Assembly: GCA_900762125.1 (NCBI GenBank)
Contig: CAAFFL010000067.1
Span: 1 to 12,097, forward strand
Origin: an uncultured Prevotella sp.
GTDB lineage: Bacteria; Bacteroidota; Bacteroidia; Bacteroidales; Bacteroidaceae
DNA length: 12,097 nt
Direction: 5' to 3'
The position numbers were made by a program, and so were the translations under genes. This document shows, one piece after another, positions 1-7,138 of the stretch (positions are counted from its first letter, which is position 1; each line of letters starts with the position of its first letter). The notes below the pieces were generated by a model, which saw nothing but the letters and a program-made list of their open reading frames with translations, made no database searches and had not been told where the DNA came from.

Positions 1-1
1 A

Positions 2-2569
2 GACGACCCTACGCTGATGTTCACGAACGCAGGTATGAACCAGTGGAAGGACATTATCCTTGGCACACGCGAACCGGAGCCTCGCCGACGTGCGGACACT
101 CAGAAATGTCTGCGCGTGAGCGGTAAGCACAACGACCTTGAGGAAGTGGGCCACGACACCTACCACCACACCATGTTTGAGATGCTCGGCAACTGGAGCT
201 TCGGTGATTACTTCAAGGAGGGCGCCATCGACTACGCCTACGAATACCTCGTCGACGTCCTCGGCCTTGACCCTAAGGACCTCTATGTGACGGTTTTCGA
301 GGGCTCAGCGGAGGAAGGTATCGCCCGTGACGACGAGGCTGCCGGCTACTGGGAGAAGCACTTCCCGAAGAACCACATCGTCAACGGTAACAAGCACGAC
401 AACTTCTGGGAGATGGGCGACACGGGTCCCTGCGGTCCGTGCTCGGAGATCCACATCGACTTCCGCTCGGAGGAGGAGAAGGCGAAGGTGCCCGGTGAGT
501 TGCTGGTGAACAAGGACGATCCGAAGGTCATCGAGATCTGGAACATCGTCTTCATGCAGTTCAACCGCAAGGCTGATGGCAGCTTGGAGCCCCTGGCCAT
601 GCACGTCATCGATACGGGTATGGGCTTCGAGCGTCTCGTACGTCTCATGCAGGACAAGAACTCCAACTACGACACCGACATCTTCACCCCGATCATTGCG
701 GAGATTGAGCGTCTCTCGGGCAAGAAATATGGCCACACGTTCCCTGGCGGAGCCAACAACGACGGCGCCAACGAGCAGGAAAAGACGGACATCGCCATCC
801 GCGTCGTCGCCGACCACCTGCGTGCCGTGGCCTTCGCCATTGCCGATGGTCAGCTGCCATCGAATGCCAAGGCCGGCTACGTCATCCGCCGCATCCTCCG
901 TCGTGCTGTACGCTATGCCTATACATTCCTCGACCAGAAGGAAGCGTTCATGTATAAGCTCCTGCCCGTCCTGGTACAGGAGATGGGTGGCGCTTATCCC
1001 GAGCTTACCGCACAGCAGGAGCTCATCGGCCGCGTGATGAAAGAGGAGGAGGACAGCTTCCTCCGCACACTCGACAAGGGCATCAACCTTCTCAATGGCG
1101 ACATGGACGAGCTGCGTGCTCATGGCCAGACCGTTCTCGATGGTCCGTCAGCCTTCCGTCTCTTCGATACCTATGGCTTCCCCTATGACCTCACAGAACT
1201 CATCTGCCGTGAGAATGGTTACACTGTCGACCAGGCAGGCTTCAACGTGGAGATGGAGAAGCAGAAGGCCCGCGCCCGCAACGCCGCACAGGTGGAGAAC
1301 GGCGACTGGGTGACGCTGCGCGACGGTGAGCAGGAGTTTGTCGGCTACGACTACACCGAATATGAATGCCACATCCTCCGCTATCGCAAGGTGACACAGA
1401 AGAAGCAGACGTTCTTCGAGGTCGTCCTCGACCACACACCGTTCTATGGTGAGATGGGTGGTCAGGTCGGCGACCAGGGCGTACTGGTCAATGGCGACGA
1501 GACCATCGACGTCGTCGACACCAAGCGCGAGAACAACCAGAGCATACATATTATTAAGAAGCTCCCTCAGGACCCCGAGGCAGAGTTCATGGCCTGCGTC
1601 GACATCGACAAGCGCAACGGCTCGGCAGCTAACCATACCGCTACGCACCTGTTAGACTATGCTCTGAAGCAGGTTCTCGGCGACCATGTGGAGCAGAAGG
1701 GATCGTACGTCGACGCGACGACGCTACGCTTCGACTTCTCCCACTTCCAGAAGGTCACCGATGATGAGCTGCGCCAGGTGGAGCGCATCGTCAACGATAT
1801 GATCCGTCAGGATCTGCCGCTCGATGAGCATCGCGACACGCCCATCGAGGAGGCGAAAAAGCTCGGCGCCATCGCCCTCTTCGGTGAGAAGTATGGCGAC
1901 AAGGTTCGCGTGGTGCGCTTCGGTCCGTCGTGCGAGTTCTGCGGTGGTATCCATGCGAAGAGCACGGGCCGCATCGGACTGTTCAAGATCATCAGCGAGA
2001 GCTCAGTGGCTGCCGGCATTCGCCGTATCGAGGCACTCACGGGCAAAGCCTGTGAGGAGGCTGTCTACGACCTCGAGGACACCATGCGCGCCATCCGAGG
2101 ACTGTTTAATAATGCCAAGGACCTGCGTGCGACCATCGAGAAGTCGATTGCCGAGAACGCAGAGATGAAGAAGAGCATCGAGAGCTTCCGCCAGCAGGCT
2201 GTGGACCGTGCGGCAAAGGAACTTGTCCAGAAGGCCAAGGACATCAACGGCGTGAAGGTCGTCAAGGCCGTGCTGCCGCTCGATCCGGCTTCGGCCAAGG
2301 ACATCGTTTTCCGTGTGCGCGAGCAGATTCCCGAGAGCCTCGTCTGCGTCCTTGGCACCGTGCATGCTGAGAAGCCGTTGCTCTCCGTGATGTTCAGCGA
2401 CGACATGGTCAAGGATCACGACCTCAACGCCGGCAAGATCATCCGTGAGGCTGCCCGTCTCATCAAGGGTGGCGGCGGTGGTCAGCCCCACTATGCACAG
2501 GCTGGTGGCAAGGATGCCGATGGCCTCAGCGCGGCTGTCGATAAGGTCATCGAGCTGGCTGGAGTATAG
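2..2569 (+). CDS. alaS: alanyl-tRNA synthetase, 5'-truncated by window edge
   Basis: Charges tRNA-Ala with alanine in the cytoplasm and hydrolyses mischarged Ser/Gly-tRNA-Ala. The frame is open from base 2 and reads DDPTLMFTNAGMNQ, the family's N-terminal class II motif 1 region, so the Met at base 17 is internal and about 30 residues are missing. Numbering from that Met: RVSGKHNDLEEVGH at 33-46, DTGPCGPCSEI of the catalytic core at 135-145, and the motif 3-like GMGFERL at 201-207. The editing domain follows, with GEMGGQVGDQG at 478-488 and zinc-site residues H540, H544 (NHTATH), C642 and H646 (CGGIH). The C-terminal DHHA1-type domain has a Gly-rich GGGGGQPHYAQAGG near the end. The C-terminus is complete (TAG stop). 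Small oddity: CGGIHA where most AlaS proteins have CGGTHV. The gene converges on nadB. Identity is very secure. Confidence 0.98.
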   Translation, partial: DDPTLMFTNAGMNQWKDIILGTREPEPRRRADTQKCLRVSGKHNDLEEVGHDTYHHTMFEMLGNWSFGDYFKEGAIDYAYEYLVDVLGLDPKDLYVTVFEGSAEEGIARDDEAAGYWEKHFPKNHIVNGNKHDNFWEMGDTGPCGPCSEIHIDFRSEEEKAKVPGELLVNKDDPKVIEIWNIVFMQFNRKADGSLEPLAMHVIDTGMGFERLVRLMQDKNSNYDTDIFTPIIAEIERLSGKKYGHTFPGGANNDGANEQEKTDIAIRVVADHLRAVAFAIADGQLPSNAKAGYVIRRILRRAVRYAYTFLDQKEAFMYKLLPVLVQEMGGAYPELTAQQELIGRVMKEEEDSFLRTLDKGINLLNGDMDELRAHGQTVLDGPSAFRLFDTYGFPYDLTELICRENGYTVDQAGFNVEMEKQKARARNAAQVENGDWVTLRDGEQEFVGYDYTEYECHILRYRKVTQKKQTFFEVVLDHTPFYGEMGGQVGDQGVLVNGDETIDVVDTKRENNQSIHIIKKLPQDPEAEFMACVDIDKRNGSAANHTATHLLDYALKQVLGDHVEQKGSYVDATTLRFDFSHFQKVTDDELRQVERIVNDMIRQDLPLDEHRDTPIEEAKKLGAIALFGEKYGDKVRVVRFGPSCEFCGGIHAKSTGRIGLFKIISESSVAAGIRRIEALTGKACEEAVYDLEDTMRAIRGLFNNAKDLRATIEKSIAENAEMKKSIESFRQQAVDRAAKELVQKAKDINGVKVVKAVLPLDPASAKDIVFRVREQIPESLVCVLGTVHAEKPLLSVMFSDDMVKDHDLNAGKIIREAARLIKGGGGGQPHYAQAGGKDADGLSAAVDKVIELAGV

Positions 2570-2579
2570 CCTCGCCCCC

Positions 2580-2608
2580 CCCTCCCCTTTCGTTACGCTA
2601 GGGGAGGG
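2580..2608 (+). terminator. G/C-rich hairpin just after alaS
   Basis: An 8-bp perfect inverted repeat, CCCTCCCC (2580-2587) and GGGGAGGG (2601-2608), encloses a 13-nt loop and starts 10 bp after the alaS stop codon. No T-run follows, so on its own it is not a textbook intrinsic terminator. It could be an mRNA 3'-end stabiliser or a copy of a dispersed palindromic repeat. The structure is seen directly; the role is inferred. Confidence 0.5.
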
Positions 2609-2639
2609 AGCTGCTACAGAGATAAACACACTACAAAGA

Positions 2640-2677
2640 CCCCATAGGGTTGGCTCGCGGAAGCCTCCCCTATGGGG
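2640..2677. terminator. probable bidirectional terminator between alaS and nadB
   Basis: A perfect 10-bp stem, CCCCATAGGG (2640-2649) and CCCTATGGGG (2668-2677), is extended after a 2x2 mismatch by an inner GGCT/AGCC stem (2652-2655 and 2662-2665). The + strand continues with the T-rich CTATCTTATTATCT, and the - strand continues with TCTTTGTAG. It lies between two convergent genes, about 70 bp after alaS and 65 bp after nadB, so it probably ends transcripts from both sides. It is the strongest terminator candidate in the window. Confidence 0.7.
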
Positions 2678-2742
2678 CTATCTTATTATCTCATATCCCT
2701 TGACTAGTAATTTAATACCTAGCAGCTGTAAAAGTGAGAGAG

Positions 2743-4326
2743 TTACTTGTCGTACGCATGCACGGGGTAGTCGACGGTGTAGTGGAGTCCACGGCTCTCC
2801 TTACGCTCAATGGCCATACGCGTGATGAGGTAGCCGACGTTGATCATGTTGCGGAGCTCGCAGAGGTCACGGCTGATCTTCACACGCTTGAAGAGCATCT
2901 CCGTCTCCTCGTAGAGCAAGTCGAGGCGATCCCAGGCACGCTTCAGACGGAGGTCAGAGCGCACGATGCCGACATAGTTGGACATGATCTGCCCCACCTC
3001 TTTGTTAGCCTGCGTGATGAGGACGTGCTCCTCATTGGTCAGCGTTCCCTCGTCGTTCCACTCCGGCACCTTGTCGTTGAAGTCATAGTCGTCGACATGC
3101 TCCAGACTATGCTTTGCCGCAGCATCAGCATAGACCACCGCCTCGATGAGGGAGTTCGATGCCAGGCGGTTGCCGCCATGCAGGCCCGTGCATGAGCACT
3201 CGCCGAGAGCGTAGAGGCCCTCAATGCTCGACTGTCCGTTGAGATCGACCTTGATGCCGCCACACATATAGTGCGCTGCGGGTCGGACGGGGATCATCTG
3301 CTTCGTGATGTCGATGCCAATGGAGAGACACTTCTGATAGATGTTCGGAAAGTGATGTTTTGTCTCCTCCGCGTCCTTATGCGTCACGTCAAGGTAGACA
3401 TGGTCGAGACCATGCTTCTTCATCTCCTTATCAATGGCGCGCGCCACGACGTCACGGGGTGCCAAAGAGCCGCGCTCGTCATACTGCTTCATGAACGGCG
3501 TGCCATCAGGAAGCTTCAATATACCACCATAGCCGCGCATCGCCTCGGTGATGAGGTAGGCGGGGTGCGTCTCACCCGGATGATAGAGGCTCGTGGGATG
3601 GAACTGCACAAACTCCATGTCTTTCACCGTTCCCTTGGCGCGATAGACCATTGCCTCGCCGTCGCCCGTAGCGATGACGGGGTTCGTCGTCGTTTGATAT
3701 ACTGATCCACAGCCACCCGTGCACATCACGGTGACCTTGCTCAGATACGTGTCGACCTTGTTCTCCGGGTTGAGGACGTAGGCGCCATAGCAATATATAT
3801 AAGGTGTACGCCGTGTGACACGTGCTCCGAGGTGGTGCTGCGTGATGATTTCCACTGCAAAGTGGTTCTCCTTCACCTCGATGTCGGGGCATGCCCGCAC
3901 AGCCGCCATCAGCGCGCGCTGTATCTCTGCGCCGGTGTCATCGGCATGGTGCAGGATGCGGAACTCCGAGTGTCCACCCTCACGGTGCAGGTCATAGTTG
4001 CCATTATCCTTCTTGTCGAAGTTGGTGCCCCACTCCACGAGCTGTTTGATCTGTGAGGGAGCCTTCGTCACCACTTGTCGAACAGCATTCTCATCATTGA
4101 TATAGTCGCCAGCGACGATCGTGTCATGGATGTGTTTTTCAAAGTCGTCCACCTCCAGGTTCGTTACCGACGCCACGCCACCTTGTGCGAATTTGGTATT
4201 CGCCTCGTCAAGGGTGGTCTTGCAGATCATGCAGACCTTGCCCTTCTTGGCCTGGGCCACCTTCAAGGCATAGCTCATCCCGGCAATACCCGAGCCGATG
4301 ATGAGGAAATCATATTTGTAAGTCAT
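2743..4326 (-). CDS. nadB: L-aspartate oxidase
   Basis: FAD enzyme that oxidises L-aspartate to iminoaspartate, the first step of de novo NAD synthesis; NadA then makes quinolinate. Its 527 residues match the normal family length. The FAD Rossmann motif is DFLIIGSGIAG (6-16), followed by FAQGGVAS (47-53). Residues matching the known active-site set of E. coli NadB are E121 (HSEFR), H243 (QFHPTS), R291 (PRDVVARA) and H352 (AHYMCGG). GLHGGNRLASNSLIE at 381-395 is a strong NadB/SdhA-superfamily signature. The NadB-type active site, plus no sign of a fumarate reductase operon, argues against succinate dehydrogenase. The ATG is preceded by AAGGAG (complement of 4338-4343) and a -7 promoter box. 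nadA and nadC are not in the window, so the gene seems to be transcribed alone. Confidence 0.97.
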   Translation of the reverse strand: MTYKYDFLIIGSGIAGMSYALKVAQAKKGKVCMICKTTLDEANTKFAQGGVASVTNLEVDDFEKHIHDTIVAGDYINDENAVRQVVTKAPSQIKQLVEWGTNFDKKDNGNYDLHREGGHSEFRILHHADDTGAEIQRALMAAVRACPDIEVKENHFAVEIITQHHLGARVTRRTPYIYCYGAYVLNPENKVDTYLSKVTVMCTGGCGSVYQTTTNPVIATGDGEAMVYRAKGTVKDMEFVQFHPTSLYHPGETHPAYLITEAMRGYGGILKLPDGTPFMKQYDERGSLAPRDVVARAIDKEMKKHGLDHVYLDVTHKDAEETKHHFPNIYQKCLSIGIDITKQMIPVRPAAHYMCGGIKVDLNGQSSIEGLYALGECSCTGLHGGNRLASNSLIEAVVYADAAAKHSLEHVDDYDFNDKVPEWNDEGTLTNEEHVLITQANKEVGQIMSNYVGIVRSDLRLKRAWDRLDLLYEETEMLFKRVKISRDLCELRNMINVGYLITRMAIERKESRGLHYTVDYPVHAYDK

Positions 4327-4361
4327 TGTGCTAAAAGCTCCTTAATATCATTATATTGGGT

Positions 4362-4370
4362 GCAAAATTA
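4362..4370 (-). promoter_or_regulatory. -7 promoter box for nadB
   Basis: On the minus strand this reads TAATTTTGC, matching the Bacteroidota -7 consensus TAnnTTTG(C). It ends 35 nt before the nadB ATG, and a Shine-Dalgarno-like AAGGAG lies between. I could not find a clear -33 TTTG at the usual spacing. It sits 43 bp from the divergent box at 4414. Confidence 0.6.
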
Positions 4371-4413
4371 CTAAATATTCTCTAATAAAGCCTACAGATT
4401 GAAGAATTCTTTG

Positions 4414-4422
4414 TAATTTTGC
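4414..4422 (+). promoter_or_regulatory. -7 promoter box for the PH-like gene and dacB
   Basis: Reads TAATTTTGC on the + strand, the same Bacteroidota -7 sequence as the divergent nadB box. It lies 30 nt upstream of the GTG start at 4453. No convincing -33 element is visible. It probably drives the two-gene unit 4453-6185. Confidence 0.6.
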
Positions 4423-4452
4423 AATCAATTAGTTGATTATAGACAAGTAGCA

Positions 4453-4905
4453 GTGAGCATCATAGACCGCACCTTCCATCATCAGTTTACTCTCACCGGC
4501 AAGGTCACCGTGGTCCTGCTCATTCTCATGGCCCTCGTCTGCTTCTGGCAGCAGCGCGTGCTCATCGGCCTGCTGATGGTCGTCCTCGTGGTGATGACGC
4601 TGGAGCGTATCCTCCATTCACAGTACGTCTTCCACAAGGGACAGCTCATTATCGACCGTGGCCGCTTTGCGCACCGCGTCGTCATTCCCCTGAGCGATGT
4701 GACGCGTATGGAGCCCCGCACCACCACGTGGGGCCTCGTGCACTATATCCTCATCGAGTACGGCGCGCACCATGTCGCTGCCATCCAGACCGATGCCGAG
4801 GAGGCGTTCCTCCGCTGTCTGGAGAGAAGGATAGAGGAACTGTCCTCCCCAAGTCCCTCCGAAGGAGGGGATGTCGAGATGAATGAGGCTGGCTCGCTGC
4901 ATTAA
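4453..4905 (+). CDS. small membrane protein with PH-like domain (hypothetical)
   Basis: A 150-residue protein. Residues ~17-50 form two closely spaced hydrophobic segments (VTVVLLILMALVCFW and VLIGLLMVVLVVM), giving a hairpin in the inner membrane. The following ~75 residues (SQYVFHKGQLIIDRG, VIPLSDVTRMEPR) have the beta-strand pattern of bacterial PH-like (bPH) domains; no catalytic motif is seen. The start is GTG at 4453, chosen because no in-frame ATG precedes the membrane segments and it lies 30 nt after a -7 box. The last ~20 residues (SSPSPSEGG...) are low complexity and are encoded by a palindrome, so they are probably an added tail. Its stop is only 14 bp before dacB, implying co-transcription and perhaps a cell-envelope role. 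The bPH assignment is by pattern only; the function is unknown. Confidence 0.8.
   Translation: MSIIDRTFHHQFTLTGKVTVVLLILMALVCFWQQRVLIGLLMVVLVVMTLERILHSQYVFHKGQLIIDRGRFAHRVVIPLSDVTRMEPRTTTWGLVHYILIEYGAHHVAAIQTDAEEAFLRCLERRIEELSSPSPSEGGDVEMNEAGSLH
4855..4869. repeat. short palindrome inside the 3' end of the PH-like gene
   Basis: CCCTCC (4855-4860), a GAA loop and GGAGGG (4864-4869) form a tight hairpin, preceded by a second CCTCCCC run at 4844-4850. It is read in frame as the Ser/Pro/Gly-rich C-terminus of the PH-like protein. It is similar in composition to the hairpin after alaS and may belong to a dispersed G/C-rich palindromic family; a genome-wide search would be needed to show that. Confidence 0.5.
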
Positions 4906-4919
4906 ACAAACATTAGCTG

Positions 4920-6185
4920 ATGCTACAAGAATTGAAACGAATATATATATGGCTCCTCCTGATGCTTCTCGTCCTGCCCTTGCAGGCGCAGACTGTCATC
5001 GAGGAGACCGACGAGGATAACGACACCGCGGCCGTCAGCGTCGACAGCATGCTCGTTCAGCGGCACGACAGTCTGCCTTGGCCACAGAACGTCCAGGCCG
5101 AGCTCCGCGAACTGCTGCAGAGCGACATGTTCCAGACGTCACAGCTTGGACTGATGATCTACGACCTTGACGCCGACTCCACCCTCTTTGCACACAACGA
5201 GCGCCAGTTGCTCCGTCCCGCGTCAACAATGAAGACCATCACCGCTATCACCGCCCTCGACCGTCTGGGCGGCAGTTATCAGTTCGTTACGGAGCTGTGC
5301 TACACCGGCCGCATCGACAGTTGCACACTTCACGGCGATGTCTACTGCGTTGGCGGCTTCGACCCCCGCTTTGGCAATGACGACATGCGCGCCTTCGTCG
5401 AGGCACTGCGTCGCATGGGCGTGGACACCATCGCCGGCAGCGTCTATGCCGACCTCTCGATGAAGGACGGCGACCGTCTCGGCGAGGGCTGGTGCTGGGA
5501 CGACGACAACCCCGTCCTCTCGCCACTCCTCGTCTCGGGCAAGGATCAGTTCATGGAGCGTTTCCTCAGCCGTCTGCAGGAAGCCGGCATCTTCGTCCGT
5601 GGCGCCAGTGGCGAGCGTCGCAAGCCCGAGGATGCCAACTGCGTCATCCGCCGTTTCCACACCATCGACCAAGTCCTCATGCGCATGCTCAAGGAGAGTG
5701 ACAACCTCTATGCCGAGTCGATGTTCTATCAGCTTGCTGCCTCCACCGGCAACCGACCCGCCTCCGCCAAGAGCGCCCGCAGCGTCATCCGCCATCTTGT
5801 CACAAAGGTAGGCCTCGACGCATCGCGCTACCGCTTTGCCGACGGCTCCGGGCTGTCGCTCTACAACTATGTCTCCGCTGAGCTTGAGGTGCGTCTGTTG
5901 CGCTATGCCTATCAGAACGAGAACATCTTCAACCACCTCTACCCCGCCCTGCCCATAGCCGGTGTCGACGGCACCCTGCGCAAGCGCATGACCAAGGGTC
6001 TCTGCCGTGGCAATGTCCACGCAAAGACCGGCACCGTCACGGGCATCAGCAGCCTCTGCGGATACCTCACCGCCGCTAATGGCCATCACATCGCCTTCGC
6101 CATCCTCAATCAGGGCGTCATGCATGGCCGCAACGGGCGCCGTTTCCAGGACGAGGTGTGCCAGATTCTCTGCCAGCCACAATAA
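4920..6185 (+). CDS. dacB: PBP4-type D-alanyl-D-alanine carboxypeptidase/endopeptidase (peptidase S13)
   Basis: Periplasmic penicillin-binding protein that trims the terminal D-Ala of peptidoglycan stem peptides and may cut cross-links. A signal peptide spans about 1-24 (positive start, LLLMLLVLPLQAQ). The three active-site motifs are S102-T-M-K105 (nucleophile), S260-D-N262 and K369-T-G371, with the PBP4-typical DGSGLSLYN at 308-316. The SDN-to-KTG spacing (109) is about that of E. coli PBP4, but the SxxK-to-SxN spacing (158) is roughly 85 residues shorter, so the inserted accessory domains II/III are reduced. Overall length is 421 residues against about 477 in E. coli. It follows the PH-like membrane gene by 14 bp and ends 54 bp before the convergent acetyltransferase. 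Family assignment is secure; the balance of carboxypeptidase versus endopeptidase activity cannot be told from sequence. Confidence 0.95.
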   Translation: MLQELKRIYIWLLLMLLVLPLQAQTVIEETDEDNDTAAVSVDSMLVQRHDSLPWPQNVQAELRELLQSDMFQTSQLGLMIYDLDADSTLFAHNERQLLRPASTMKTITAITALDRLGGSYQFVTELCYTGRIDSCTLHGDVYCVGGFDPRFGNDDMRAFVEALRRMGVDTIAGSVYADLSMKDGDRLGEGWCWDDDNPVLSPLLVSGKDQFMERFLSRLQEAGIFVRGASGERRKPEDANCVIRRFHTIDQVLMRMLKESDNLYAESMFYQLAASTGNRPASAKSARSVIRHLVTKVGLDASRYRFADGSGLSLYNYVSAELEVRLLRYAYQNENIFNHLYPALPIAGVDGTLRKRMTKGLCRGNVHAKTGTVTGISSLCGYLTAANGHHIAFAILNQGVMHGRNGRRFQDEVCQILCQPQ

Positions 6186-6191
6186 CCGGTG

Positions 6192-6215
6192 CGCCATTCG
6201 CAAGTGCGAATGGCG
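6192..6215. terminator. perfect hairpin between convergent dacB and acetyltransferase genes
   Basis: CGCCATTCGC (6192-6201) and GCGAATGGCG (6206-6215) form a 10-bp perfect stem with a 4-nt AAGT loop, 6 bp after the dacB stop. An A-run (AATAAAAAAAGG) rather than a T-run follows on the + strand. Seen from the minus strand, the T-run comes before the stem, so it lacks the canonical order for either gene. It could be a transcript 3' stabiliser, a terminator of another type or a repeat copy. Confidence 0.5.
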
Positions 6216-6239
6216 AATAAAAAAAGGTGGAGAATTCCC

Positions 6240-6797
6240 TTAAAGTTTCTTGATGATTCGTGCGGGATTCCCGGCAACGACGACGTTGTCGGGGACATCG
6301 TGGGTGACCACCGATCCTGCTCCAACGACGACATTGTTGCCGATGGTCACGCCGGGGACGACGGTCACGCCGCCACCAAACCACACGCTGTTGCCCACAT
6401 GGATGGGCAGCGCATACTCATAGTCGGCGTCGCGCAGCTGCTGGTCGAGGGGATGACCAGCGGTGTAGAAAGAGCAGTTGGGCCCGATGTAGACATGGTT
6501 GCCAAAGGTAACCTTCGTCTCATCGAGAATGGTAAGGTTGAAGTTGGCAAAGAAATCGTCGCCAACTTCAACATTGTAGCCAAAGTCAAGGAACAGTGGC
6601 GCATTGACATGCAGGTTACGCCCCGCCCGTCCCAGGAGGTGGGCGATGCGTTCGTTGCGCGCCTGCCAGTCGCGCGGATGCATGTTGTTGATCTCGAAAA
6701 TCTCCTCCTGGCAGTGGTGGAGCTCTGCGACCATCGTGGGGTCGCCTTTTGCGGGATAGAGTTCGCCGCTTTGCTGTAGTTCTCTGACGGTTGACAT
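6240..6797 (-). CDS. sugar O-acetyltransferase, hexapeptide-repeat (Maa/LacA/NodL type)
   Basis: Acetyl-CoA-dependent O-acetyltransferase that modifies a sugar such as maltose, glucose or a galactoside. The 185 residues begin with the Mac-type helical region (ELYPAKGDPTMVAELHHCQE..., 12-31, and NNMHPRDWQARNERI, 37-51). Left-handed beta-helix hexapeptide repeats run from about 65 to 176 (e.g. VTFGNHVYIGPNCSF; IHVGNSVWFGGGVTVVPGVTIG), then the signature GNPARIIKKL. H115 in TAGHPLD matches the catalytic His of LacA (H115). I start at the ATG at 6797, where the homologous region begins; a TTG further upstream would overlap the small ORF. It lies 13 bp after that 38-codon ORF in the same direction and probably shares its promoter. 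The true sugar substrate is unknown, so no gene symbol is given. Confidence 0.93.
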   Translation of the reverse strand: MSTVRELQQSGELYPAKGDPTMVAELHHCQEEIFEINNMHPRDWQARNERIAHLLGRAGRNLHVNAPLFLDFGYNVEVGDDFFANFNLTILDETKVTFGNHVYIGPNCSFYTAGHPLDQQLRDADYEYALPIHVGNSVWFGGGVTVVPGVTIGNNVVVGAGSVVTHDVPDNVVVAGNPARIIKKL

Positions 6798-6810
6798 TGA
6801 GTGGTTGGTT

Positions 6811-6927
6811 TTAGCGCTTGTCCAAGACGCCAAAGCGATCCCATTCCTCCGGCAGGTAGTTGCCCTTGATGCCTTTCTTCAGTGTGGCAAAGCATCCCTT
6901 CACCTGCAATTCGATAGCCTTTGTCAT
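6811..6927 (-). CDS. 38-residue hypothetical protein upstream of the acetyltransferase
   Basis: Begins MTKAIELQVKGCFATL and ends LPEEWDRFGVLDKR. It has an ATG start and TAA stop, uses C/G-ending codons like its neighbours, and ends 13 bp before the acetyltransferase ATG. A -7 promoter box (6955-6963) lies 27 nt upstream of its ATG, the same spacing as for the larger genes here, which supports real translation. It has no signal peptide, membrane segment or recognisable motif; it is mildly basic with one Cys. It could be a small protein made with the enzyme, a translational leader, or the relic of a longer gene. I do not recognise it. Confidence 0.55.
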   Translation of the reverse strand: MTKAIELQVKGCFATLKKGIKGNYLPEEWDRFGVLDKR

Positions 6928-6954
6928 AATTCTGTTATTTGATGAATTCGTATG

Positions 6955-6963
6955 ACAAAATTA
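6955..6963 (-). promoter_or_regulatory. -7 promoter box for the small ORF and acetyltransferase
   Basis: The minus strand reads TAATTTTGT, matching TAnnTTTG. It ends 27 nt upstream of the ATG at 6927. The stretch 6928-7138 otherwise holds no gene that I can support; it is A/T-rich compared with its surroundings, as expected for a promoter region. Confidence 0.55.
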
Positions 6964-7138
6964 TCAAAAAAAACGAAGAAATCGTAACGCAACGACTCGG
7001 TTTTTTAAGTTATTTTAAGTCCTGAACAAGCCGTATTTAATAATTATTTCAACATTTATCGTTCATTTCCGTTTCCTCCTCTCCTTGCATAGAGAGAGGC
7101 ATGACGCATCCACAATCATGGACGAGCGAAGGTGAGGC

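Noticed and set aside
305..1123. 272-codon open frame antisense to alaS
   Set aside because: Shadow frame of a high-GC gene; the sense strand encodes unmistakable AlaS motifs and the antisense product has no recognisable domain.
2640..2677. Riboswitch or attachment site between alaS and nadB
   Set aside because: It is a simple hairpin at a tail-to-tail gene junction with T-rich flanks; a terminator explains it.
2445..2825. + strand frame across the alaS end and the terminator region
   Set aside because: It reads through two hairpins and into antisense nadB, so it is not a credible gene.
2734..3195. 153-codon + strand frame over nadB
   Set aside because: Antisense to the conserved NadB C-terminus; no independent promoter, start context or domain.
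5223..6203. 326-codon open frame antisense to dacB
   Set aside because: Fully opposite to the PBP4 catalytic core; composition (Ala/Val/Gly/Asp-rich) is typical of antisense shadows.
6798..6833. Upstream TTG extension of the acetyltransferase
   Set aside because: The extra 12 residues lack family similarity and overlap the end of the 38-codon ORF; the ATG at 6797 matches the family N-terminus.
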